The notes: generated from the sequence alone by a model not told the origin. Shown: positions 36,286 to 48,592, counted from the stretch's first letter. The stretch: 64,000 nt of DNA from Tanypteryx hageni (GCA_028673005.1 CM054118.1:8083082-8147081); one strand, 5' to 3'. Made by a program: numbers and translations.

Positions 36286-37746
36286 TCACATATTCGTCTC
36301 TCTCCGTCGAAATTAGACGAAAAAAACAGAAAGCCATCTTGAGATATTTCTAACCTTACCCCCACCTAACAACCTCCGTTTCGACCACGTGAAGTGGAGG
36401 GATACATGGAATAGGACGGGGAGAAGGGAGTTATTTTCGATCAAAAGCATCCAATTTAACGCTTGCCACTCTTGTCGTATCGGCAACATCAAAAAAACTG
36501 CTTTTATTCTTCTCCGCCTTCCCTCTCTGCCTCCCTACCCAATCCCTCCGTTCCTTTCTCCCTCTCTTTCTCTCTCTCTCTCTCTCTTCCACGTTCAAGT
36601 GCATCGTCAGTCACTCTTTTATGGCAACAGAGTTTTGTCGAGATGAGGGAAGAGGTAGGGAGAGATGCAAGAAGAGAGAGAGAGGTATATATGCAACGTT
36701 CCGAGCTCTTGAACCACGGCGACGACATCAAAGCATCGTACCGCAAACTCCGCTTGCCTCCAATCTGAGAACTGCGGGGTCCTGAAAGCCCCTTTTGAAA
36801 CAGAAGCCGCTCCATTGTGAACTCTCTCCATTCCTTATATTCCCCACTTTGCGTATTTTTTCTCCTCGTTGTCAACAATCTAACCCCGCCACGCCAAATG
36901 GCGACAATAATGATCACGGAGCGCGTCACGTGATCCACCCCGCTCTCTCTCTCTTTCTCTATGAATCTAACTCCCTCTCTCTCTCTATCTCTATCCTCTG
37001 ATAATCCCTCCCCCACGGTCCGGAAAGCATCCAGAAGACAACAATCGGGGAGCTCGGGGGCAGAAAATACGCTACGAACGTACCGTATAGAGGCGTTTCC
37101 AGGAGAATGGGTCTATTGTCAAAGGGAGCGACGCTTATCACTCGACTTCTCCCACCAAAGGGCACTCGGAACTGAGAGTTGCGCAAGAACCGTCCTCCAT
37201 GCGCGTGTAAGTACGTATATCTGGATATATTTATGTGTATATCCGCATAAAACATCGCGAACGCATAAACACCGTAAACCGTTTTTTCCCAACCATAAGA
37301 CGAGCTTTATAAAGTTTTCCTAGCAACCACATGTAGGGGATCGTCTTATGCTTGCAAACAAAGAAAGAAATAGATAACAGCGACATTGAGTATGACTAGT
37401 ATAGCATCGTTTAAATAAGATTAATCTTTGCACAATACATTGCGATAAAAACCATCTTACAAAGTTTAAAGTTACCATAGAAAAGCGATTGTAAATTAAA
37501 ATAAAACAATGCAATACTAGGACAGTGAAAACAAGTAGCAGCGTGAGCATTTGTGATGGGGACGGCTGATATTGGTAGGCCATCAAACGAAGTGAGTGAG
37601 ACCTCTAAAAATTGCAGTGCTTCTTGGACTTCAATAAATTGGTAAATTGTTCATTTTTCCGCGAATCTGAGCATCGCACATTCGCTCACATAGACCCATT
37701 ACTTGAAAAGAGAGGGTTGCGAAACACGACGAAACAATATAATAAT
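36282..37746. other. Non-coding stretch with CT/GA-rich patches
   Basis: CT-rich at 36520-36595 and 36940-36995, GA-rich at 36640-36690. The 170-codon minus frame at 36504-37016 and the plus frames opposite are biased translations of these patches without domains. No gene is supported. Confidence 0.5.
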
Positions 37747-37922
37747 AAATAAACAAAAACTCCTTCAGCGTAAAAAGGAAGAGAATACTCACACTCACGC
37801 TGCAGATTGCTGGTAAACACCGTCGCAGGACCTAAGTCAAAAGGAGACACACGCACCAGCAACCTGCAGCGTGAGTGTGAGTATTCTTTTCGTTTTTACG
37901 GTGAAGGAGTTTTTGTTTATTT
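37747..37922. mobile_element. Near-perfect hairpin element, 68-bp arms (176 bp)
   Basis: The arms 37747-37814 and 37855-37922 are inverted copies identical at 64 of 68 positions by my count, with a 40-bp loop. Arms begin AAATAAACAAAAACTCC and end TTGCTGGT at the loop. The high identity implies a recent origin or maintained pairing. The simplest reading is a fold-back MITE. A long-hairpin small-RNA source is an alternative. No clear target duplication is visible outside. Confidence 0.9.
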
Positions 37923-38405
37923 ACCATTACTTGAAATAAAAATATGAACTGTCAATGTAATTATGCAATATATTTAATTTTCAAGCTCACAAATTAATCC
38001 CTCAACGCCGTCGACGTGTCAATACGTCGAGTGAAAACTTAACATCCCGCCGTCCGACGGGTTAGTACGTCGAGCGTCATTGCTTGCTTTATTTATTTTT
38101 GCCAAGCTGGAAATTACTCGACCTTTAAAACATTGGTATATTATCAAAGAGATAGGTTTGGGCTTAATAAAAATATTTTTTATTCACCAATTTATTTTAT
38201 TTATTTTTTCTTTTTTATAAAGAGTTGAAATTTTGTGAGTACTATTTTTTGTTTTGTTCCATACGAATATACATAAAACGTCATATTTCGGCTTCAGTTG
38301 AATATAAAGGGAAAACGTTCATTATGTGACTTCTGTAATTATTCCAAATAATAATAAAGTAACTTAAGAATAAAGAAAAATGGTGAACTGCCATTTAAAA
38401 TAAAC
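37923..38405. other. Non-coding spacer
   Basis: AT-rich spacer. A local word pair, GTCGACGTGTCAATACGTCGAG and GTCCGACGGGTTAGTACGTC, near 38010 and 38050 looks like a small diverged duplication. No gene. Confidence 0.5.
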
Positions 38406-39208
38406 AGCGCAATATACATTGCATAAACTTTCTCATATACGTTTATACGTTTCGTCAAATGTGTACGCATGTAAAAGAAAAACGCTTATAAACCAAAGTT
38501 AACCGTAGTTTAGTGTATATTTTAATGCCACTGATCAATATTTAGTAATTTTTGGGATATATGGCTTAATTAGTACTATTTGTGACATCAGGCTGAACGA
38601 TTGGATGGATTTTAATCATAATCCTTATAGCCATTTTTGAGTAAATCGAATTTTGTTTCAATATACCCAAGATTAAAGTACCCTTAATTGTTGCGCAATA
38701 TCATCCATCTCTTCAAAATGTCTTTTATGAATGATACCATCCATAAATCTGAAATATCATTCGATTTAGTTTAACCGTCTAGGCTGTAGTAACATTAAAG
38801 TGGATCGCGGCGGAGGCGTGACGGGCTTAGGTAAGGTAGCTTAACGTACATTGTAATGTCACTGGACGCCATATAGTGATTTTTGTGACATATTACTTAC
38901 GCAGTATTATTTGTGACATCAGGCTCTACAATTGGATTTATTTCAATCAAATTCCTCAGAGCCATTTTTGAGTAAATCAAATGTTTCTAAAAATCGCCAA
39001 GAATAAACTACCCTTTATTTTTGTGCAATATCATTTTTATCAAAAAGAGTCTGCAAAAGATAATATATTGCATAAATATGAGGTATCATTCGATTTTATG
39101 TGCGTGTTTGAGTCTTAGAACCGCGAGCTTACCGACAGCCGGCATGGCGAAAACCACTTTTATGGACGATTGCAATACTTTCTCAATTTACTACGTATAT
39201 GAGAAAGT
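38406..39208 (+). mobile_element. Dimeric dispersed repeat, copy A (0.8 kb)
   Basis: Copy A is co-linear with the complement of 52975-53833. It starts GCGCAATATACATTGCA, followed by ACTTTCTCATATACG (38427), and ends with a stem-loop (39177-39208, ACTTTCTCA ... TATGAGAAAGT). The ACTTTCTCATATACG near the left and CGTATATGAGAAAGT at the right are inverted. The body holds two diverged tandem monomers of about 330 bp. Each has TTGTGACATCAGGCT (38580 and 38911) and then GCCATTTTTGAGTAAATC and a TACCCTT.ATT block. The right stem-loop is shared with the families at 1005 and 46290. No ORF. Confidence 0.85.
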
Positions 39209-40331
39209 AAAAATAACAATCGTAACATTTATCTAAAAATTTCAGTCGAAACATGAAAAAGTTGACCTGAGGAAAACCTTTTCCCTAATTGCTTTAGAGG
39301 AGTACATGCGGAAAATAAATGTTCAGAATATTTATCTCTGAAAAAGATTGCATGCCAATAACTTATATAGTTTTCACGATATTGTTCATTAAATGAAAGC
39401 GTGGACACACGCTGGATCGGCAACGCATCGTTATGAAAATATCTTCTCTCCAGCAAAGAGTCTCTAATTATTTCAAACTAGCGAAAAAGTTATAGTTTTA
39501 AAATATCATGTTTAGCGCAAATCCTCACAAAATTTGATAAAAAATCCAATAAAAACGCGAAAATTCTGTTTTTATATTTTTGCGATACTCGCGCCTACAT
39601 CACCAAAACAATTCCCTTCAGCATCTGGGTTGGAATTTATATAAACGTTCTCCGGGGTTAAAAACGAACAATAGATGACCACTGCGAATCAATGATAGGC
39701 TCAAACCAAATAAAGAATACAATGTTATTCTCGAGCGACTCGCAGCAGCTCAAAAATGACAAAAGAGAGACAATTTTAGTTATTAAAAGAAAAATCACCG
39801 TTTATCGTTGCGAGAGTAAACACGGAAACATCGCAGATAAAATCATCATCAGCTCGAATAAATACATATTAGCGATCACAACGATTTGAATCAACATGGA
39901 CATCCACCGACAGCAAAAAAATACAAGATCAAAATGGAGAGAAAAATGTCTCACGAACGAATCAATTTGAATGAAATAAATAGTCGTTCCGAAGCAAAAC
40001 AAAGTCGAAATATTAAAACCTTCTTCATGCAATATAAATAAATATATACGAAAATAGTTAAAGAGAAAAAAATTACGCGTTAATGGCTGTCTCTGGGGAT
40101 GGGCAAGAGTTTTTTAGTTTATTTTACCGCGCGAACTAAATTCGCATCGGCAATGCATCGTTTTGAATAAAGATCAATAGGGACGAATCTATTTATTTAA
40201 CTTGGAAGCAATATCATACTTCGATGCATATCTCTTTTGGGTTAAATGCGACGGGCACGAACACACGCGAACGAAGGTGGCGAACTATATGCGAAAGATG
40301 CCCCTGGAGTTCTCCATCAACTCTTACCTAA
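39209..40331. other. Non-coding stretch
   Basis: AT-rich. No gene or recognisable element. Antisense frames at 39692-40032 have no domain. Confidence 0.5.
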
Positions 40332-40347
40332 GGGGGGGGGGGGGGGG
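40332..40347 (+). repeat. G16 homopolymer
   Basis: Sixteen consecutive G residues, a run length rare in AT-rich DNA and able in principle to form a G-quadruplex. It interrupts an otherwise meaningless open frame. Confidence 0.9.
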
Positions 40348-40514
40348 CAATCTTGCGGCTGGAATACATACATCCCCTCCCAACCCTTTTCCTCCTTTGC
40401 TTCTCAATCAACCTTCTCTCCTCTCTCGTAAACCCTTCTCTTTCGCTCCATCTGCCGCACAGACGAGGAACTTAGGAGCAAAAATGTCCTCATCCCTAAG
40501 ATCCCCAATCTCAG

Positions 40515-40628
40515 TCCTCTCTCTCTCTCTCTCCCTCTCTCTGCCTCCCTCCATCTCTCTCTCTCTCTCTCTCCCTCCCTCTCATCCCTCCCCCTCTCTC
40601 CCTCCCTTCCTCTCTCTCTCTCACGCAC
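40515..40628. repeat. CT-rich simple repeat
   Basis: (CT)n with CCCT interruptions. It gives Ser/Leu/Pro-rich or Arg/Glu-rich spurious frames on the two strands. Confidence 0.9.
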
Positions 40629-40789
40629 ACACACTGCCTCCTAATTTAATTAGAACAAATGAGAGGACAATCATTGCAGAGCAAATTACATACGGCGATT
40701 TTTTCACGAGAACAATCACAAATAAATATTATTTCGTCCTGCCCAAAAGCAGCAAAAGTATAAGAAAAAAATCTATTTTTTTAATAAAC

Positions 40790-40850
40790 CTCCGGGAATT
40801 CGAACCCTGTTATTTGAAATTAAATGCTTCATCCATTATACCAAAGTCAA
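40790..40850 (-). other. tRNA-like fragment (A and B boxes) on minus strand
   Basis: The minus strand has a perfect A box TGGTATAATGG (complement of 40833-40843) and 26 bases later GGTTCGAATTCC (B box with one extra base, 40795-40806). Between them lies a TTTAATTTCAAAT loop-like string with TTC, the Glu anticodon, near its middle. The acceptor arms do not pair well. I read it as a decayed tRNA gene or the head of a tRNA-derived repeat. Confidence 0.35.
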
Positions 40851-41030
40851 AAATAAACAATTTTCACGTTCCCCTGGACACACGTTCACTGCCCATTGTC
40901 TATTTTTGGTACATCATTACAATTTTCTGAGGAAAACAAAGCATTAAATGTATCTTCGTAGTAAATAGCATTTTAATTTTCCAGAATGTGGAAACCGCTC
41001 AAACCCAAATGTTTAAAGCGCCAATTTTTA

Positions 41031-41091
41031 ATAGTAAAACCTTGTCCGATGCGATTTTATCCACCGCGGATTTGATTATATACGGTTAAAT
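41031..41091 (+). repeat. Dispersed repeat end, copy 2
   Basis: Plus-strand copy of the block at 7992-8052 (minus). It has AATAGTAAAACCTTGT, then GCGGATTTGATTATATACGG and TTAAAT. See that entry for the tentative family. Confidence 0.45.
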
Positions 41092-41780
41092 GACGGTGAC
41101 ACAAACCAAACACGCATAAAATTTAATTATAAGCTGCGGTAAATTGAGCTCGCAACGCATTCTGCGTATATATGTGGCGTGCTAAAGCTCTTGGCATAAA
41201 CAGACACAACATTATTTCATAAAATATTACAATTGCGCGACGCTGTTTTCTAAGAACGCAATCCCCGCGTTGAGCAATGGACCGCTGTTTTTCATCCTCT
41301 CGCCAATCTTTATCTATCTCTCTCCCATTTGCCTCCTCTCTCTCTTTCGCTCATTCTAACTCACTCTCTCTCTCCTCTCCTTTCCCTATCTCACCCTCTC
41401 GAGCTACACGTTTCGCTAATTTCCCCCAATCTCTCAAGCTCTACTCAACAAGCGCACGCTATCTAAGCTCGCTCAACCCTCCACCCATTCCTTCAATCTC
41501 GTCCTAATGCCTTTTACCTCCCCATTATCCGTCATTTCTGCTCCCCGTCTTATGCATACTCGTCTCCCCATCTCTCCTTCTTCAATTAATCCTCAACCGT
41601 CTACGGCATTTAAACTAATTCCTGTTTGTGCTTTAACGTATTATCGCGCCTGGATTTATTTTTCCATTAAAATTATTAACTTGCTAGTCTTCCCTTCTTC
41701 ACGCCTAATTCCTCGCCGCTATTTTCTGCTTTATCTAAATGATTTTAATGAAACGCTGCTCAGCAAGCGTTCATTTAGAT
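41092..41780. other. Non-coding stretch with CT-rich patch
   Basis: CT-rich at about 41300-41400. The frames at 41277-41507 and 41507-41818 are CT-biased and not genes. The last eight bases (ATTTAGAT, 41773-41780) are the probable left target duplication of the next element. Confidence 0.5.
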
Positions 41781-42037
41781 CAGGGGTCCCCAAACGTTTT
41801 GAGAGGAGGGCCACATAGGAATATAGAAAGTGCTAGGCGGGCCAGATCGAAAAAAAAAACATTTCAAAATTTAAAATATATTATTCTATAATTATCTAAG
41901 CATACATGCATATATAAGTGAATGTAAATAAATGTATGAAAAAATTCTAATGCGAACAATGCGCCTGTTTTAAATTGGATACACTGATTTTATGATGTTT
42001 AATAAAATTTCCGCGGGCCGTAGTTTGGGGACACCTG
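41781..42037. mobile_element. hAT-type MITE (257 bp)
   Basis: The left end is CAGGGGTCCCCAAACG and the right end on the minus strand is CAGGTGTCCCCAAACT, so the inverted repeat is about 15 bp with one mismatch. The subterminal words GGGCCAC and GGGCCG also pair. CAGGGGTCCCCAAAC is a common hAT terminus. The flanking octamers ATTTAGAT and GTTTAAAT agree at 6 of 8 positions. No coding sequence. Confidence 0.78.
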
Positions 42038-42045
42038 GTTTAAAT

Positions 42046-43243
42046 CGACTTTGTCGGAGGTGGGCAATCGAACTAACAAGAAGAGCTGCTTTTTTCCAGT
42101 TCAGCATAAAACTCGATATAAAAAGAGCCGCATTACAAATTAATAAGGTGGTACTTATTAAAGAATGTCGAGTCATATTTAAGAACTGTTGTAAACCTGA
42201 GCATTAAAAATTTGGATTGCAAGCAAATTTGGCGCTCCAGGTTTTTTATCCGAAAGACAGAGAGCTTGTTTAGAGAGCCGCACAGTCCTTACGGTCCAGA
42301 AGTTACCGAACTATGTGTTCTTCGATCAAATGTTCAACGCTCTCTCAACAGACACGTTAGTTATCTCGATTGCTTAAGATAAAGGCGTTCTGCAGTGCGG
42401 GCAGCAGAAGTTTCAGGATACTCGTTCACCTTCTGAAATTAACATTTATTTAAATCACACCTTTATGAATTATTATGCTAGCTTAAACCTAATTTTTCCA
42501 GCAGCTATGTAAAATAAAGTCATATTCAACGCATTTTCTATGGCTTACAACGCAATATTTTATATTTCTTTATTTGAACTTTCGACAGAAAACACAACTC
42601 GTCATGTTATCTTAATAACACTGTGTTTACTTGAGCTTACAGAGTTGAAGACCGTAGTTTAAAGCTGGATCTAAGAAAGGAAATTTCATCTCATCAATAC
42701 CTCTTGATCACACAAAGTAGAAAATCAGAAACAATTATGTGATCGTAACTAGAACTCGAATAGGAAAATTTTAACAAAGGGATCGCGAGTAAGAGGAGTG
42801 TTCTTATCTGATATTTTAAACAACGAAAACGCTATGGATTATATTTCGAATCAATTGGAACGGCGTTTCCACCCAATTCGAGCCTGATCGTAACTAAGCA
42901 CACCAAACATGAAATCCATCATTTTAAAAGCATCCCTCTTTTATTTTCTCCCACGTACCGCATTCATTCCATCCAACGAACGTTGCGACCTTCTCTGAGC
43001 AACGGGGGTAGAAATGGCATACTTTCAAGGGTGAAAGATAAAAACTGCATAATCGCCGGTATTTACGCGAAATTCGAAGAAATGCAATCGATAGGCAAAA
43101 TTCTACGATAAAAATTAAAATCTTCATTCCTTTTCTCAGAGAATAGTACAAAACTCGCTCCAATATTACAAATCTAAATATTTTAATGTGCAAGAGAAAG
43201 TTATCCTGCACGATGGATTTAAGATTTACCGTGTATATCAAAT
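42046..43243. other. Non-coding stretch
   Basis: No gene is supported. The 105-codon minus frame 42924-43241 lacks a domain. Confidence 0.5.
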
Positions 43244-43455
43244 GGGAAGGATAGTTCCTGGACTCGAAGCCGGGACTTCAATCTTCACAACTAAAACTAT
43301 CCTCTGGAGCTCGACCCATATAGCAAGAGATTTCCACCAAGTTTCATGACAATCGGTATATTGGTTCAAAAGTTAATATGGGGACGGACAGACAGACGGA
43401 CAGGCACAACGACAAAACTATAAGCCTATTTTCTTTCTGGAAAGTAGGCTAATAA
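43244..43455 (+). mobile_element. Stem-loop-ended short element (third member of the GGAC/stem-loop set)
   Basis: The right part has GGGGACGGACAGACAGACGG (43380-43399), a spacer of about 20 bp, and a stem-loop at 43423-43450 (AGCCTATTTTC pairing with GGAAAGTAGGCT), followed by AATAATAAG, so the end reads GGCTAATAATAA. This is the same order as 3894-4273 and, reversed, 5664-6204. The left part carries a B-box-like word on the minus strand (complement of 43258-43270). The left boundary is uncertain. No ORF. Confidence 0.6.
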
Positions 43456-46035
43456 TAAGATCACCGCAGCAGCCTGATTATGTAGCGGTATCAAAAATAA
43501 GGTGACCTCTGAATTCAGAAGCAGTGCAAAGGAAAAACAGGTGCGGGAATAATTGCACGGCATTTTTTTCGATTACTCCCCAGCAGCTCATTCTAGATCC
43601 ACAAAGTTCTTACCATGTCTAGTTATCTCATGTAGACCAATTTGTTCTGAGTCAGAGACATCGCAAAAACAGACAAACACACAAACAGAACATTCAAACG
43701 ATTTTTTAAGAAAAAAGCTCACTTTACGGCTATCGGAGGGAAATAGTTTTTCTCTTCTCCCATGCCATCACTGTTTCTCTCTTTCTATATCAAGTACACA
43801 TAAGATGTTTTAGAAATAAAAACGCTAAAAATAGGGACAGAAGATTGTTTACAAAATTCTTAAAAATCTTAGTTCAAGGAAAAACGTAAACCACAAAAAG
43901 AACATTTTGGAAATTTGAATAATTTTACCGTTTATGAGCAAAGGGCCGTTTGACGGCAAATGAAGGATTGAACTAGAGTGGAGGGAAAAAATACTGAACG
44001 CAATAATAAGAATATAAGACGAACATGTTTTTTTCAGGTAAAAATTTATAAAAATATATAACTTTGTTATCGGGCACACTAAAACTCTCTTATGATTGCA
44101 AGATAGATTTCTTAAGCCGTTGTAGCGCCTTCGCTCTTCAAATTCACAAAAGAGCATCTTCTGGGGACGCGTGTCTTACATAGACCATAATAAAGTGTTT
44201 CAAATGAGAGACACAACAACTGAAGAAAATTTAAATGTAAAAATAGAATGGATTAACTATACAAAGACGTTGAGACTGGACTATCAATAAATTCACATAT
44301 TCGTTAAAATCTCAAAGTCTAATTTTTTTGCGATCACACGAGAAAGCAGTGATTGCATGGAAAACGAAATGAAAATATTCAAGCCCCGGAATATCCTCTT
44401 ATTTCAACGAACTTCATCCTCTGACACATTAATAAATAGCTAAGATTTCTTCAGTCACATGAAAACGGGTGATAAAGTACGGAAGACACTCGAGTAATCC
44501 GACGACAAAATTAACATCGACCAAGTAACTAAATCATCGAGGATAAAAAAGCTACAAATTCGTCGTCTGTAAAACAAAAGACGCACGATACTCGAACGAA
44601 ACACTTTCGTTTCAATCGGACCGCATACGTCCTACGATGGTATTCTAGCTTAAAAACTTCTTCGAAGAAAGGAATGTTGTTTTATTGAGTTATCGATTCC
44701 ATAACGAAGTTTTCCTTTCTCTTGGAAAAGGTTTGTCATTTTCTATTTTTCATTTCGAAGGGTGGTTTTTCCACGAGAAACGGGAAACTTCATAAAGACT
44801 TCGTTTGCATGAGAATCCACTTTCGATACAACTCCAATTGTTTTTTATTTATAATTTTTCCAGGGGATTTATTTGACATCACATTTTTGCATAGTAACAA
44901 GGCTCCCATTCCTTTCAGGGCATCCTTTGCAAATGATGAAATTATTAATTTCTTATGGTGACATCCTATTCTGCAGGAGGTGATCAAATTATTTCCGCAA
45001 AAATAATGAAATAAAGAATAACTTTTCAGCCTATTTTACAAAAATAAAGGTTTTCCTGTAAACAAGATATATGTATGCAAATAATTAATAAAATTTTATG
45101 CGTATATTTTTTTTAAATTTCAATCTAACAATAGTAATTTTCCAAATAATATTGAAACGACGTGAAATTTTGAAAAAGTCAACACAGAGTAAAATCGTTA
45201 AAAATCGTGATTCGCGCCTGAAATTGACTAACAGAAAATGAAACTTAAAAGTTTGCGCGTGCGTATGCGTGTCTTCAACTAAATTTTGCTTTGTAAAGGC
45301 AATGCTTCTTGATTTCTCCATTAAACGGAACTATTATCACCATATTCTTATACTTAACTAAATACGAAGTCAAGGAGAGTAATTCCGATAATATTTTGGA
45401 CAGTATTTAGTTATTAGCCATCTATTTCTAGCCCTGATGATTTTAAATAGAACGAGGTAAAAGATAAGAAAATCTCATATAGATTCCCATAATTTAAACA
45501 TAAAAAATATTTTAATAGGAATTATATTGTTATATTGTAGCCATATTCTCCAAATAAGGTGTACTTATCTTCAATTATGACTTTTAACTAATCATCTGAC
45601 TGGTTTTTTGTAATGGTTACTACATCCACTTCGGTCCAAATTGATGTAAAATTGAAATGATTATTGATATAAAAATTGGATAAATGAAGTCACCATATTT
45701 ATTTGAAAAAGTATATATAGTTTTAAATCATAATAGAAAGCTGAGAATGGAAATTCCTCAAGAATGTTTTTAAAGGTATTTGAACAACCACTGATAAGAA
45801 AAATCTACTGTAGCCAGCACATCAATTTCTCCGTTCATAGTAGTTTGTAATATTGCAAGAGTACTTACAAGTACTCTCGACAACAGGAACTGTTGTGTAT
45901 ACTCCATAAAGAAAAACTAATGGCAATTACACTCGCAAATAATTTTTGAACACAAAATTCTTGTCACAATGACAAATGCATTGAATCAATTTTAACATTT
46001 CAAAAACAATAAGTGAAAAACTTATATTTGTTGTT
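43456..46035. other. Non-coding stretch
   Basis: AT-rich. The frames seen (up to 102 codons, 43849-44157 minus) lack recognisable motifs. Nothing else found. Confidence 0.5.
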
Positions 46036-46326
46036 ATGGAGAGCAAAATAATTATGTGTATCCTAAATTCTAATTATTACGCAAAATATTCGCTATTTAA
46101 AACTATTGTAGGTGGCGCTGGCCTCGCTGACAGTATTTACAATAAAGTTTATCGGTATCAACAATTCGAGTATTTTATCAAAGAAACGGAAACAAAATTA
46201 TCAGCTAGCGACATTCAATGTATCGAAATAAATGCAGACAGGCGATCAATATATATCTCGGATACAAATCAAAATATCTCTAATAAAATCCATTCTATGA
46301 AAAAATGCTTCAAACAAAAGTTATAG
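46036..46326 (+). other. Unassigned 96-codon open frame, doubtful
   Basis: ATG-initiated frame of 96 codons with a less skewed composition than most chance frames in this window. It includes TIVGGAGLADSIYNKVYR and a Lys-rich end. I do not recognise it. Its last part overlaps the dispersed repeat that begins near 46290, and the homologous stretch near 1005 has no matching frame, which argues against a conserved gene. Listed only because nothing else explains the open stretch. Confidence 0.12.
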
Positions 46327-46663
46327 AAATATTATAATTTCTAGAACTTAAATATTTACAACATGAAGCCCTATATGATATATTAGGCAATAAGGGAAAA
46401 TTACAAGAGTAAACCTCTGCTGGTTGACCAATTTTAACAAAATTCTAATAAAGCCTTTTATTTTAATAAAAATTTTAAATACAATCTGATCTGATTAATA
46501 ATTTTTGCGTTAGATCGTCAATAGAATTCTTATTACACAGACATAGTCGAGAAAATGGCGAAAACGTATTCAAGGGACCTTAAGACGTTCATTTCCGCTG
46601 AAATCTCGAATTCTATTTTCTTCACGAAAACAATACTTTCTCTAAACTGCGTATAGAGAAAGT
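46290..46663 (+). repeat. Dispersed repeat ending in an ACTTTCTC...GAGAAAGT stem-loop, copy 2
   Basis: Second copy of the 1005-1369 family in the same orientation, sharing TTCAAACAAA, TGGTTGACC and GAAATCTCGAA. The terminal stem-loop at 46635-46663 has perfect arms ACTTTCTCTA and TAGAGAAAGT, followed by GAAAAG. The copies are strongly diverged in the middle. Confidence 0.72.
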
Positions 46664-48540
46664 GAAAAGCCATTTTCATTGTCTTTCATTTAATTTCCGC
46701 AAACCTGAAGCTCTTAAGCCTTCCGAAAGTCTTAGGCATCTCCATTGTAAGCATGCTGTGTGCTTTCCAGTTCGTAGAAAGCAAGATTAGATATTTATAC
46801 AAAATGGAAAAGGGATTCCCAAAACTTTATTTTGAAGCCCTTATTCGGGCTTAATTTACGCTTCAGAGTAAATTTAATTAAGATTGTTTATTTTAAACAG
46901 AATCTGTGATTACATCGCATTTTTAGAGCTATTTTATGATGATTACACGGTGGCCTTTGTTAAATGAAATTTGAGAAATAAAGGCATTCCCTACTTCGAT
47001 TTGAAAATCATCTATAGTAAGCCGTTTAATTGTTAACTATTCAAATGTTTAGGCATTCAAATAATATTACATTATGCTAAACATATTACTTGAAAAATCT
47101 TCTTTCATTAGTGTAGCAATGTATCCGTTGTTAATTGATGGCCTCATTTATTGTTGAAGCGAAATACGGAACCGTTAATCATTAAATTTATTTTACCACT
47201 TTCTTATACGTGATTAAACCTACATCCAAGAAATATCTTATAAATCTTATAAATACTAAGCTTAAAAATAAAATAATTGTATTTATCTATCCCTGGAGTA
47301 TTAAAAATATTTCAGCTTTCAAAAATAATCGCCAGTAATTATTGCGTCAGTTACATTAATATGAGAGCAATAAATAAGGCCTTAGTGGAACTTGATATAC
47401 ATATGAACTAACGTAGATAGATGTTTTACGAAGTTAAATTCTTGATCCAATTATCCACATAATTGCCTCCATCGCGTAACTGCTACACCTGAACTATTAA
47501 AAGGAAATAAAAGATTATTTTTCTGATGTGACGACCACTTTCATACGATAGGGGAAACCGCTTATTTGACTCACCTTTGTTTTAGTGTAAAAATCGTGTG
47601 ATAAAGTGGGGTAATAACGGGAGTAAATACGGTATATTTTAAAAGACACGATATTCAGGAATAAACGTTCGTTCATTTCCTACGAAAAAGCCTTTAAAAG
47701 GAGTTCACCAGATAATTGTCGAGCTTGTCTTATGGCTGGATAAATTCATATAAGCACTTTAATTGCAAAAAATGACAAAAGTACTAATCTACTTATCTCG
47801 GGCATGTACGATACGCATAACGAGGTTGTGTTTCGGCTATTGTGCTTATTCTAGAATTATAAAAAAGTGTTGTGATTTTATCATATAGTATAATCCGCAA
47901 TGTTTAGCGCGCACTCGGCATCTCCGCCCTCTTTATCCATTAAAGAAAAAATTTTGAATTCTTTGGCATGGAAAATTAAAATACTTTATTAAATTAAATG
48001 AGTTTATTCCGATTCGCGATTAAAAATGTCACGCTTTAAAAATTTATTTTGCAACTACACTATTTGCACGCCGTTTTAAGCGCATGTTACATACTGGAGA
48101 AGTAAAAACGTCGCCTGACAATCATAAGGAAGATCCGTAGATGCTAGGTTGATTCTCGGGAAAAGACTCGAAAGAGTGGAGAGGAACTTTAGAGAGACAC
48201 GAAGGAAAAGAGAGAGGAAAATACGGCCATCTTAAATAAAGACCCCTACTCCTTCAATACTTGTTTTCACCAACAACAAAGCCTTTTTAGTTCCTTGCTC
48301 TCTCTCTCCATCTCTAGTGCGGGGTATCCAATCCGAACCAAAGATCAAAGGTCAATCACAATGCTGAGAAGGCACGGAGCAAATGGAAGGAAAAAATCAT
48401 CGCCTCTTTTTGCTCATTTTCCTATACTTTCCTCCTTAACAGGTTCGGGCGAATGGGTTCTGCACACACATCGGATTCAGGCAGAGAACGAGATATAATA
48501 TATAAAGAAAGATAAGACGTGAAAGAAGAGAAGTGAAAGA
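46664..48540. other. Non-coding stretch
   Basis: AT-rich, no gene supported. A GA-rich patch begins near 48190. Confidence 0.5.
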
Positions 48541-48592
48541 ATGAGAGAGACTGCGTGCGTGCGTGTGTGTGTGTATGTGTGCGTATGTGTGC
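48541..48592 (+). repeat. (TG)n/(CG)-mixed microsatellite
   Basis: TGCGTGCG, then (TG)n with single interruptions. It lies inside frames that are biased on both strands. Confidence 0.85.

Noticed and set aside
43249..43302. tRNA-like structure closed by GGATAGTT/AACTATCC with a B-box-like word
   Set aside because: Only the outer stem and one box fit. The D and anticodon arms do not form, so it is not listed as a tRNA.
46036..46326. 96-codon open frame as a host gene or exon
   Set aside because: No recognised motif, overlap with a dispersed repeat, and no matching frame in the related copy near 1005.
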